The notes under the pieces were generated by a model that was not told the origin of the DNA, did not search any database, and saw only the letters and a program-made list of their open reading frames with translations. A DNA stretch of 64,000 nucleotides from Sphingobium sp. WTD-1 (GTDB taxonomy: Bacteria > Pseudomonadota > Alphaproteobacteria > Sphingomonadales > Sphingomonadaceae), in contig NZ_CP119127.1 of NCBI RefSeq assembly GCF_030128825.1, positions 1,426,001 through 1,490,000 on the forward strand, written 5' to 3'. Shown here in pieces: positions 36,809 through 44,895 of this stretch. The position numbers and the translations under genes were made by a program. How positions within the stretch are numbered: the first letter of the stretch is position 1; every line of letters begins with the position of its first letter.

Positions 36809-38003
36809 GCGTCGCACCCTTTCCGCCGGCGGGCGCCGACGCCTGCACCTTCACCATGTCACCGGTGCGGATCGCGTCGGGCGGGGTGTCGACGATCCGG
36901 TCATTGGGGCTGACGCCGCTGGCGATCTGCACCGTGGCGCCCTCGTCGCGCGAAATGGCGACCGACTTCATAGTGACGCGATTGTCTGCGCCCACCACGG
37001 CGACGCTGGGGCCATCATTGCTGTAGAGGATCGCGCTGCCCGGCAGGGTCATGCCATTGCCCTGGCCGGCGCCGACCTTGAAGCTGACCTGGGCGAAGGC
37101 ACCTGGCTTCAATGCGCCGTCGGGATTTTCCGCCTGCAACTGGACCAGCACGGCGCCCGACTGCGCATCGACCGCACCCGAACTGCTGGTCAGGGTCGCG
37201 TTGAAGCTGCGGCCGGGATATTCGGGCAGGGTCAGGGTCGCGCCCATGCCGGGACGCACCGACGCGGAATAGCCCTGCGGCACGCGGACATAGATGCGCA
37301 TGCGATGGACGTCGGACACGGTGAAGAGCGGCTGGGCGGCGGCATTGCCGGACACCACCAGCGCGCCGATCTGGGCCGATCGGCTGGTGACGACGCCGTC
37401 GAACGGCGCGGCGAGGCGGGTGAAGCCCTGCTGGGCCTTCAGTCGCTTGACGTTGGCGAGCGCCGCGTTGGAGACGGCGGTGCGGGCGGCGAGGTCGCCG
37501 GCCTTTTCATCGGCTTCCTGCCGCGAGACGGCATCCTGCGCCAGCATCGCGCTCCAGCGCTTCGATGTGGTTTCGGCGAGGCGCTGGTTGGCCAGCGCGG
37601 TCTGATAATCGGCCTGGGCGGCGGCGACCTGCTGGTCGAGGTCGGGCGCGTCGAGCACGGCGAGCGGCTGGCCCGCGCGTACCCGGTCGCCGATGTCAGC
37701 CAGCCAGCGGCGGACATAGCCATTGGTGCGGGCATAGATGGCGGCGCTGTTATAGGCCTGCACATTACCGGGCAGGACCAGGTCATTGCCCTCGCCATTC
37801 ATCGTTGGCTTCACCACCGCGACGGTCGGCACCGATGCGTCGGCGGCGGTTTCGCGCAGTTCGTTGGTCGCGCTGATGCGCGAGGCGACGCCCACGCCGA
37901 CCACGGCGAGCGCGACCACCGCCGCGCCGATGCCGATCTTCTTCAGCGTGCCGCTGTCGGGGCCGGCCTGCTCGGGATTTTCGATGCTGTTATGGTCAGA
38001 CAT
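36798..38003 (-). CDS. RND efflux periplasmic adaptor (membrane fusion protein)
   Basis: A 401-residue HlyD/AcrA-type adaptor with an N-terminal membrane helix (about 24-42) and no lipobox. Lipoyl half-motifs flank a coiled-coil: GYVRRWLADIGDRVRAGQPLAVLDAPDLDQQ and FDGVVTSRSAQIGALV. Beta-barrel and membrane-proximal domains follow (VRVPQGYSASVRPGMGATLT). It bridges the RND pump and the outer-membrane channel. The gene overlaps both neighbours. Confidence 0.94.
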   Translation of the reverse strand: MSDHNSIENPEQAGPDSGTLKKIGIGAAVVALAVVGVGVASRISATNELRETAADASVPTVAVVKPTMNGEGNDLVLPGNVQAYNSAAIYARTNGYVRRWLADIGDRVRAGQPLAVLDAPDLDQQVAAAQADYQTALANQRLAETTSKRWSAMLAQDAVSRQEADEKAGDLAARTAVSNAALANVKRLKAQQGFTRLAAPFDGVVTSRSAQIGALVVSGNAAAQPLFTVSDVHRMRIYVRVPQGYSASVRPGMGATLTLPEYPGRSFNATLTSSSGAVDAQSGAVLVQLQAENPDGALKPGAFAQVSFKVGAGQGNGMTLPGSAILYSNDGPSVAVVGADNRVTMKSVAISRDEGATVQIASGVSPNDRIVDTPPDAIRTGDMVKVQASAPAGGKGATHAR

Positions 38004-41000
38004 GGCTCGGCTGCATTTCCATGTTGTTGGCCTTCGCAGCCTTGCGGCCGTGGACGAAGGCGAAGACGGTGGGGACAAAGAAGAGGGTGGCGATGGTGGC
38101 GCAGATCAGGCCGCCGACGACGGCACGGCCCAGCGGGGCATTCTGCTCGCCGCCTTCGCCCATGCCCAGGGCCATGGGGCCCATGCCGATGATCATGGCG
38201 AGCGCGGTCATCAGCACCGGGCGGAAGCGGACCATGCCGGCTTCCAGTGCAGCCTTGGTCGCGTCGCCCAGTTCGGCGAGCCGTTCGCGGGCGAAGCTGA
38301 CGACCAGGATCGAGTTGGCCGTCGCCACGCCCATGCACATGATCGCGCCGGTCAGCGCCGGCACCGACAAAGTGGTGCCGGTCATGAACAGCATCCAGAT
38401 GATGCCGGCCAGCGCCGCGGGCAGGGCGGTGATGATGACGAACGGATCGACCCAGCTCTGGAAGTTGACGACGATCAGCAGATAGATGAGCACGATCGCG
38501 CCGGCGAGGCCGAAGCCAAGGCCCGAGAAGGCGGTGTTCATCGTCGCATATTGGCCGCGAATGGTGATGGTGGCGCCCTTGGGCTCCTCCGCCTTCAGCG
38601 ACTTGATCGCCCGGTCGATGTCGCCCGCCACCGCGCCCAGGTCACGGCCCTGCGTGGTCGCGAAGATGTCGAGCACCGGTGCGATATTATAGTGCGACAC
38701 GACCGGCACGGTGTTGGAGCGGACGATGGTGGCAAGGCCGCCCAGCGGCTGAACCGCGCTGGCGCCCGCACCCGACACCGGGACGTTGGACAGGTCGCTC
38801 ATCGACCCGACCAGATATTCGGGCGCCTGCGCGACGACCGGATATTGGACGCCATTCTGCGGGTTCACGAAGAAGACAGGCGCGGTTTGCGAGGTGCCGG
38901 CCAGCGAACTGGCAAGGCTGGTGGTCACGTCGCGTTCGGTGAGGCCATATTGACCGACGCGCGAGCGATCGACATCGACGTCCAGCTGCGGCGCACGGCC
39001 GGGCTGTTGGATGCGGGCGTCGGCCAGGCCGGGAATGCTCGTGATCTTCGCCAGCAGCTTCTGCGCATAGGCGCGGTTCGCCTCGGCATCCTTGCCCGCG
39101 ATCTGGATATCGATCGGCGCGGGGGCGCCGAAGTTCAGGATCTGGCTGGTGATGTCGGCGGGCAGGAAGGCGAAGGTCGTGCCGGGGAAGCGGCGCGGCA
39201 GTTCGCGGCGCAGCTGAGAGACGAACTCGTCGGTCGGACGATGACCCTTGTTGAGCGCGATCAGCATGTCGCCGTCCTGCGGACCGATGGTGCCGCTATT
39301 GTTGTAGACGGTGTTGATGGAGCTGACTGGCAGGCCGATATTGTCGGTAATCGATCCCAGCTGGTCGGCCGGGATGATCTTGCGCACTTCGCGTCCGATC
39401 TGGTCGAAGCGGGCGGCCGTATCCTCGATCCGGGCGCCGACCGGCACGCGGATATGCATGGCGATCTGGCCGGAATCGACCGAAGGGAAGAAGTTGCTGC
39501 CCAGGAACGGCAGCAGGCCGAAGGACAGGACAACGACCGCCATGAAGCCGATCAGGAAGGGCTTGCGGGCGTTGAGGGCGCGGTGAAGCATCCCGACATA
39601 CCCGGTGCGCACCTTCTCGAACCGATATTCGAAGCCACGCTGGAAGCGGACGAACGGGTTCTTCGACGTTGCCGTGCCGGCCAGATGCTCGTCCTCGTCA
39701 CCGACATGGTGGGGTTTCAGCAGATACATCGCCATGGTCGGCACCAGCGTGCGCGACAGGATGAAGGACGCGATCATCGCGAACACCACTGACAGCGCCA
39801 TCGGCACGAACAGGAAGCCGGCGACGCCGGGCAGGAAGAACATCGGCACGAACACGATGCAGATGCAGAGCAGCGAGACGAAGGCCGGCGTCACGATCTG
39901 TGCCGCGCCGTCCAGGATCGCCTCGATCACGCCCTTGCCCTGCTCCAGGTGCCAGTTGATATTCTCGATCGTCACGGTCGCGTCGTCGACCAGGATGCCG
40001 ACCGCCAGCGCGAGGCCGCCCAGCGTCATGACGTTGAGGGTCTGGCCGAACATTGCCAGCGCCGCGATCGCCGCCAGAATGGCGAGCGGAATCGACAGCG
40101 CGATGATGACGGTCGAGCGCCAGCTGCCCAGGAACAGCAGGATCATCAGCGAGGTGAGGGCGGCGGCGATCGCGCCTTCATGGATGACGCCCTCGACCGC
40201 GGCCTTCACGAACAGCGACTGGTCGCCGATCGGCAGGATCTTGAGCGTGTCGGGCAGGGTAGCCGAAATCTTCGGCAGCGCCTGCTTCACGCCGTCGACG
40301 ATGGCGAGGGTAGAGGTGCTGCCATTTTTCAGCACGGTCAGCAGTGCCGAACGGCTGCCTTCCACATGGACGATATTCTGCTGCGGACCGGCGCCGTCGC
40401 GGACATAGGCGACGTCGCGCATGTAGATGGTCGCGCCGTTCACCACCTTGACCGGCAGGTCGTTGAGAGCGGCGATCGATTCCGGCGCGTTGTTCAGGCG
40501 GACGCTATATTGGGTCGCGCCGATCTTGACGAAGCCGGCCGGGTTGATCTGGTTCTGCGCGGCGATGGCGTTGCCGACATCCTGTGCCGACAGCCCCTTG
40601 GACTGGAGCGCCAGCGGATTGAGGTCGATCTGCACCTGGCGCTGCTTGCCGCCCGAGGGGAAGGGCATGGCGAGGCCGGGGATGGTCACCAGCTGCGGCC
40701 GGATCTGGTTCTGGCCAAGGTCGAACAATTGCTGTTCCGACAGGCCCTTGCCCGACAAAGCGAGCTGCAGGATCGGCACCGTCGACGCGCTATAGTTCAG
40801 GATCAGCGGCGGGGTGACGCCCGGTGGCATCTGGCGCAGCACGGTTTGCGAGATCGACGTCACCTGCGCAGTGGCGGTGCGGATGTCGGCGCCGGGCTGG
40901 AAATAGATCTTGATGACGCCAATGCCCTGCAGCGACTGGCTTTCAATATGTTCGATGTCGTTGACCGTGGTGGTCAGCACGCGCTCATAGGGGCCGACGA

Positions 41001-41190
41001 TGCGGCCCGACATGTCCTCGGGCGACAGGCCGGCATATTGGAAGGCGACCGCGATCACCGGGATGCGGATATTGGGGAACATGTCGACCGGGGTACGCGC
41101 GGCGGACAGGATGCCCACGATCGCGATCAGGATCGCCATGACAATGAAGGTCAGCGGGCGATGCAGGGCAACCTTGACGATACCGATCAT
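37996..41190 (-). CDS. RND-family efflux permease (HAE1/AcrB-like)
   Basis: A 1064-residue inner-membrane pump with 12 helices and two large periplasmic loops. The N-terminus MIGIVKVALHRPLTFIVMAI and PVDMFPNIRIPVIAV are typical. The proton-relay Asp pair is in LAVGILVDDATVTIEN. The second half repeats the architecture. Overall it resembles multidrug (HAE1) transporters and not heavy-metal (CusA) ones, so it probably exports organic toxicants or solvents. It is the first gene of the operon and is divergent from a LysR gene. Confidence 0.94.
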   Translation of the reverse strand: MIGIVKVALHRPLTFIVMAILIAIVGILSAARTPVDMFPNIRIPVIAVAFQYAGLSPEDMSGRIVGPYERVLTTTVNDIEHIESQSLQGIGVIKIYFQPGADIRTATAQVTSISQTVLRQMPPGVTPPLILNYSASTVPILQLALSGKGLSEQQLFDLGQNQIRPQLVTIPGLAMPFPSGGKQRQVQIDLNPLALQSKGLSAQDVGNAIAAQNQINPAGFVKIGATQYSVRLNNAPESIAALNDLPVKVVNGATIYMRDVAYVRDGAGPQQNIVHVEGSRSALLTVLKNGSTSTLAIVDGVKQALPKISATLPDTLKILPIGDQSLFVKAAVEGVIHEGAIAAALTSLMILLFLGSWRSTVIIALSIPLAILAAIAALAMFGQTLNVMTLGGLALAVGILVDDATVTIENINWHLEQGKGVIEAILDGAAQIVTPAFVSLLCICIVFVPMFFLPGVAGFLFVPMALSVVFAMIASFILSRTLVPTMAMYLLKPHHVGDEDEHLAGTATSKNPFVRFQRGFEYRFEKVRTGYVGMLHRALNARKPFLIGFMAVVVLSFGLLPFLGSNFFPSVDSGQIAMHIRVPVGARIEDTAARFDQIGREVRKIIPADQLGSITDNIGLPVSSINTVYNNSGTIGPQDGDMLIALNKGHRPTDEFVSQLRRELPRRFPGTTFAFLPADITSQILNFGAPAPIDIQIAGKDAEANRAYAQKLLAKITSIPGLADARIQQPGRAPQLDVDVDRSRVGQYGLTERDVTTSLASSLAGTSQTAPVFFVNPQNGVQYPVVAQAPEYLVGSMSDLSNVPVSGAGASAVQPLGGLATIVRSNTVPVVSHYNIAPVLDIFATTQGRDLGAVAGDIDRAIKSLKAEEPKGATITIRGQYATMNTAFSGLGFGLAGAIVLIYLLIVVNFQSWVDPFVIITALPAALAGIIWMLFMTGTTLSVPALTGAIMCMGVATANSILVVSFARERLAELGDATKAALEAGMVRFRPVLMTALAMIIGMGPMALGMGEGGEQNAPLGRAVVGGLICATIATLFFVPTVFAFVHGRKAAKANNMEMQPSHV

Positions 41191-41519
41191 TCACGACTCC
41201 CGGCGCATCTCCCGGCGGAACGATGCCGGGGTGCGAAAATTTGGCGCCTCTCCAGAAGGAATGCCCTTATTTTACGGGTTCTGCAGCCGGGTTGCCAGAG
41301 CGGCATGGCGGCATGAGCCTATGAACGGCATTCATGAATGTGACGGCAATCCGCTGGTCGGCCGCAATATGGCACGCGCAGCGGGATCGGGGGCGAATCC
41401 GCGCACAATGCCATGGGACGATGAGGACCACCGCCACATCCGCGATGGGCCATGCGCCCTTGGACATTCTGCGTCTAATATATAATATGGCATGATCGAT
41501 ATTTCTGACGAATGGATCA
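41191..41519. other. Divergent intergenic region RND/LysR
   Basis: These 329 bp hold the promoters of both operons. I see a perfect 10-bp palindrome ATTCATGAAT at 41330-41339, a possible regulator site, and the promoter listed at 41460-41488. No small gene is evident. Confidence 0.45.
41460..41488 (+). promoter_or_regulatory. Probable promoter of the LysR gene
   Basis: TTGGAC (41460-41465) and TAATAT (41483-41488) are 17 bp apart, ending 31 bp before the ATG. This is one of the closest matches to the housekeeping consensus in the window and implies a short leader. Confidence 0.65.
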
Positions 41520-42428
41520 ATGGATCTCCGCCATCTCCGCTATTTCCTGACTGTTGCCGAGGAAATGCATTTCGGCCGCGCCGCGCTGCGCCTCGGCATA
41601 TCGCAACCGCCGCTCAGCCAGCAGATCAGGGCGCTGGAGGAGGAACTGGGCGTGCGCCTGTTCGACCGCACCAGCCGCCGTGTCCGCCTGACCGAAGCGG
41701 GGCGCTTGTTCGAGCCGGAGGCGCGGGCGACATTGGTGCAGGCGGATCGCGCCAGCCAGACCGCGCGCCGGGCGCAGCGTGGCGAGATCGGCCATCTGGG
41801 GCTGGGCTTCACCGCCTCCGGCCCGTTCGTGCCGCAGATCGCCAGCGCCCTCTATCGCTTTCGCCAGACCTATCCGCAGGTCGAACTGATCCTGCGTGAA
41901 CAGGGGCGCGACGAGCAGATCGAGAATGTACGCAACCATCAGCTCGACATCGGCCTGGTGCGAGACTTCCTGCCGCCGGTGCTGCCCGAGGACATGGTGT
42001 CGCACTGCCTGTTGACCGAGGATATGCTGCTGGCGTTGCGCGACGATCATCCGCTCGCGCTGCGGACGGAGGATCCCAGCATCACCGATCTCGCCGGCGA
42101 GCCGCTGGTCCTCTATGGCGCGCCCAATGGTGCGGGCTTTACCGAGCATTTCTTCGCCCAGTGCGAGGCGGCGGGCTTCGTGCCGCGGATCGCGCATGAG
42201 GCGCGCAGCCTGGCGACCTTGCTGGGCCTCGTCTCCGCCGGGTTCGGCCCGACCGTGATCGCGCGGTCGATGGCGCGGCTGCATGTCGACAATGTCGTCA
42301 ACCGCCGCTTCACCTCGCCGGTGACCAGTTCGCTATGGCTGATCCACCATCGCACCCTGTCGCCGCCGGCCGAGGCGTTTCGCGCGACCGTGCTGGAGGA
42401 TCAACCGCCCCAGATCGTCTCGGCATAG
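41520..42428 (+). CDS. LysR-family transcriptional regulator
   Basis: A 302-residue LTTR. The winged helix-turn-helix occupies 1-60 (MDLRHLRYFLTVAEEMHFGR, LGISQPPLSQQIRALEEELG, LFDRTSRRVRLTEAG), and the rest is a periplasmic-binding-protein-like effector domain. It is divergent from the RND efflux operon and is probably its regulator, a frequent arrangement. Its 3' end overlaps the convergent M19 gene by 28 bp. Confidence 0.93.
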   Translation: MDLRHLRYFLTVAEEMHFGRAALRLGISQPPLSQQIRALEEELGVRLFDRTSRRVRLTEAGRLFEPEARATLVQADRASQTARRAQRGEIGHLGLGFTASGPFVPQIASALYRFRQTYPQVELILREQGRDEQIENVRNHQLDIGLVRDFLPPVLPEDMVSHCLLTEDMLLALRDDHPLALRTEDPSITDLAGEPLVLYGAPNGAGFTEHFFAQCEAAGFVPRIAHEARSLATLLGLVSAGFGPTVIARSMARLHVDNVVNRRFTSPVTSSLWLIHHRTLSPPAEAFRATVLEDQPPQIVSA

Positions 42429-43525
42429 GTCAGGAAATTGCCGCCCAATATCTTCTCGATCCGGGCCGTCGAATAGCCCTTGGCGCGCAGCAGTCCGGCG
42501 AGCTTGCGGAACTGGTCCGGGCCGCGCAGGTCGACGACGAAGGGATAGGTGTCGGGCCGTTCGCCCTTGGCGCTGATGCCGGCGGCCTGGCGCGCGGCGA
42601 TTTCCTTCGCCAGCACCGCCTCATAGGCCTTGAGATCGTCGATCTGCGTCACCGTGCCGTCGGTGCCGATGCCGACATGATCCTCGCCGCACAGATTTAC
42701 CGCATGGTCGATATGGGCCACGACATGCTCGGCGCGGGCATGACCGGACATGTCGAGGAAGGGCATGAAATAGATGCCGACGAAGCCGCCGCGATCGGCG
42801 ACCAGCTTCAATTCCGCGTCGGTCTTGTTGCGCGGCAGGTTGGTGACGGCGCGGCAACCGGTATGGTTGATCGAGATCGGCTGTTTCGAGATACGTGCTG
42901 CCTCCAGGCAGGTCTGCTCGCCGCTGTGCGACAGGTCGACCATCACCCGCTGGGCATTGCAGCGCGCGACAACCTCGCGCCCGAACGGGGCCAGGCCGCG
43001 ATTGGCCGGCGCCATCGATCCGTCGCCCAGTTGGTTGGCGGGGTTGTAGGTCAGCTGGAAGATGCGCACGCCCAGGTTTGCGAAAATGTCGACCCGGTTG
43101 GCATCCTGACCCATCATCGCGCCATTCTGGAAGCCATAGATCAGGCCGATCTTGCCCTCCGCCTTGGCACGGCGAATGTCGGCGGCGGTCAGGATCTTCA
43201 TCAGGTCGCGGCTGTTTGCGCGCACCTGTGCATCGGTCTCGGCGACTTCGCGCACGCTTTGCTCGAACGGGTCGTCCGATCCGGAGACATAGCCGAGGGT
43301 GATGTTGACGGCGGTGAGGCCCGACGCATGGGCTTCGGCCAGCACGCGCGGGCTGAACTGCGGCACCAGCGAGTCGGCCGGCTGGTTGGGGTCGCCGAGG
43401 CCGCCGAGCGCATTGATGACGATCATGTCCTTGATCGGGTCGGCATCCACGCCTGCCGCGCGTGCGCCGCTCGCCGCCAGCATCGCGGCCGACACGCCCA
43501 TGAAATTGCGCCGATCCAGCTTCAT
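42401..43525 (-). CDS. Membrane dipeptidase-like protein (peptidase M19 family) with altered metal site
   Basis: A 374-residue exported protein. The N-terminus KLDRRNFMGVSAAMLAASGARA is a Tat-type signal. The fold is renal-dipeptidase-like (M19), with conserved second-site histidines in VDLSHSGEQT and SINHTGCRAV. The first metal motif, normally H-x-D, is replaced by INALGGL, and the bridging Glu of the IEGG-type loop is Gln in YGFQNGA. Catalysis by the usual binuclear zinc site is therefore doubtful unless this subfamily uses a different site. It is coupled by ATGA to the downstream-acting amidohydrolase group. Confidence 0.82.
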   Translation of the reverse strand: MKLDRRNFMGVSAAMLAASGARAAGVDADPIKDMIVINALGGLGDPNQPADSLVPQFSPRVLAEAHASGLTAVNITLGYVSGSDDPFEQSVREVAETDAQVRANSRDLMKILTAADIRRAKAEGKIGLIYGFQNGAMMGQDANRVDIFANLGVRIFQLTYNPANQLGDGSMAPANRGLAPFGREVVARCNAQRVMVDLSHSGEQTCLEAARISKQPISINHTGCRAVTNLPRNKTDAELKLVADRGGFVGIYFMPFLDMSGHARAEHVVAHIDHAVNLCGEDHVGIGTDGTVTQIDDLKAYEAVLAKEIAARQAAGISAKGERPDTYPFVVDLRGPDQFRKLAGLLRAKGYSTARIEKILGGNFLTYAETIWGG

Positions 43526-44889
43526 TCGTCGTCCCCCATCTCGTCCTTGGTCACCGGTACATAGGCGGTGCGGGCATAGGCCTTGCCGCGCTTCACTACC
43601 GTCTCGATCGTCTGGATATTGGTGATGTCGGCGATCGGGTCGCCTTTCAGCACCACGAAATTGGCGAGCTTGCCCGGTTCGATCGAACCCATTTCCTTGC
43701 CCTGCCCGGCCGCCTGCGCGCCGACCAGCGTGGCGGACCGGATCACCTCGACCGGGGGCATGCCGACATTGCGGGCAAGGAAGAGCAGTTCCTCATGGAC
43801 GGCAGGCCACTGGTCCTCGACCTCGCCGACGAAATCGGTGCCGGTGGAGATGGGAACGCCCATCTTCCACGCCTGCCGGGTGAGGCGGGTGGTGAGGTCG
43901 CCGGTGCAGCGCAGCGGCTTCGCCTTGGGATCGGCCTTGCGCTTGGCCTCATATTTCACGAACAGCGCGCCGGTCGCGTCGAGGATCGTGCCCTGTTTCA
44001 GCATCGCACGGAAAAGGTCGGCCATCACCGGATCATCATCGCCCGGCGCCAGCAGATTTTCATGCACCGGGGTGCGGTCTTCATAGGCTGCCAGCATCAC
44101 CGGCTCGCGCTGATAGGCGAGATAGCAGACATGGCTGATCGCGTCCGGCCCGGCGGCGATCACATCGGCCGGGCGGGTGGGAAAGACCGAACTATGCGCC
44201 CAGACCAGCATATGCTGGCGATGGGCGGCGGCGGTCACCGCCTTCACCTGGCGCGGGGTGAGGTCGGCATAGACCTTGATCGCGCTGGCCGACGTGCCGC
44301 GCGCCAGGGTGATCGCTTCCTTGAGGTTGGTCCTGTCGTCGATCGCCTGCATCCAGGGTGCGGTGCCCGGCGTCACCCCCTGGCTGGCGGCGGCGACGCG
44401 CGGATCGGCGAAGAAAGGCCGGCCGGCCATGATCGCGGTATAATAGATGTCGGGTGCGGCGATCTCCGCCATGCGCGCCTCGCGCGCCAGTTCGCCGACC
44501 GATCGCAGATCGTCGGCCATATCGCGCACCGCCGTCACCCCGCCATAGAGATTGCGGCGCAGCATCGCCTTGGCCTGCACGACGTTGGGCGGGGTTGCCA
44601 TATGGACATGGCTGTCGATCAGGCCGGGGATGACATAGCGGCCGGCCAGATCGACCTGCTTCGCGCCGGCGATATCGGCGGCGGGCAGGCTGCCATGCGG
44701 CGCCAGTGCAACGATCCGATCGCCGCGCACCAGCATGTCCTGATTGCCGCGCGGCGCGGCGCCGGTGCCGTCGATGATGGTGGCACCGCTATAGAGTATC
44801 GCCTCCTCGGCCGGCTGGGGCGGCTGGGCAAAAGCGGCGAAGGGCAGGGCGCAGGCGATCAGGGCGGCAAGGCGGGCGGTGTACATCAT
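43522..44889 (-). CDS. Amidohydrolase family protein (exported)
   Basis: A 455-residue metal-dependent hydrolase with a signal peptide (about 1-21). Metal ligands are HVH in LIDSHVHMATPP, Lys in SAIKVYADLT, His in LVWAHSS and AISHVCY, and Asp in ISTGTDFVG. It resembles the imidazolonepropionase/Xaa-Pro dipeptidase-like amidohydrolases of sphingomonads. The substrate is unknown; its position between a dipeptidase and an acylase suggests peptides or amides. Confidence 0.88.
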   Translation of the reverse strand: MMYTARLAALIACALPFAAFAQPPQPAEEAILYSGATIIDGTGAAPRGNQDMLVRGDRIVALAPHGSLPAADIAGAKQVDLAGRYVIPGLIDSHVHMATPPNVVQAKAMLRRNLYGGVTAVRDMADDLRSVGELAREARMAEIAAPDIYYTAIMAGRPFFADPRVAAASQGVTPGTAPWMQAIDDRTNLKEAITLARGTSASAIKVYADLTPRQVKAVTAAAHRQHMLVWAHSSVFPTRPADVIAAGPDAISHVCYLAYQREPVMLAAYEDRTPVHENLLAPGDDDPVMADLFRAMLKQGTILDATGALFVKYEAKRKADPKAKPLRCTGDLTTRLTRQAWKMGVPISTGTDFVGEVEDQWPAVHEELLFLARNVGMPPVEVIRSATLVGAQAAGQGKEMGSIEPGKLANFVVLKGDPIADITNIQTIETVVKRGKAYARTAYVPVTKDEMGDDE

Positions 44890-44895
44890 CTGTCC

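Noticed and set aside
37996..41190. Possibility that the RND operon is a copper (CusCBA) system belonging to the copper island
   Set aside because: The pump has HAE1-type sequence features, the adaptor lacks Met-rich copper motifs, and the operon has its own divergent LysR gene.
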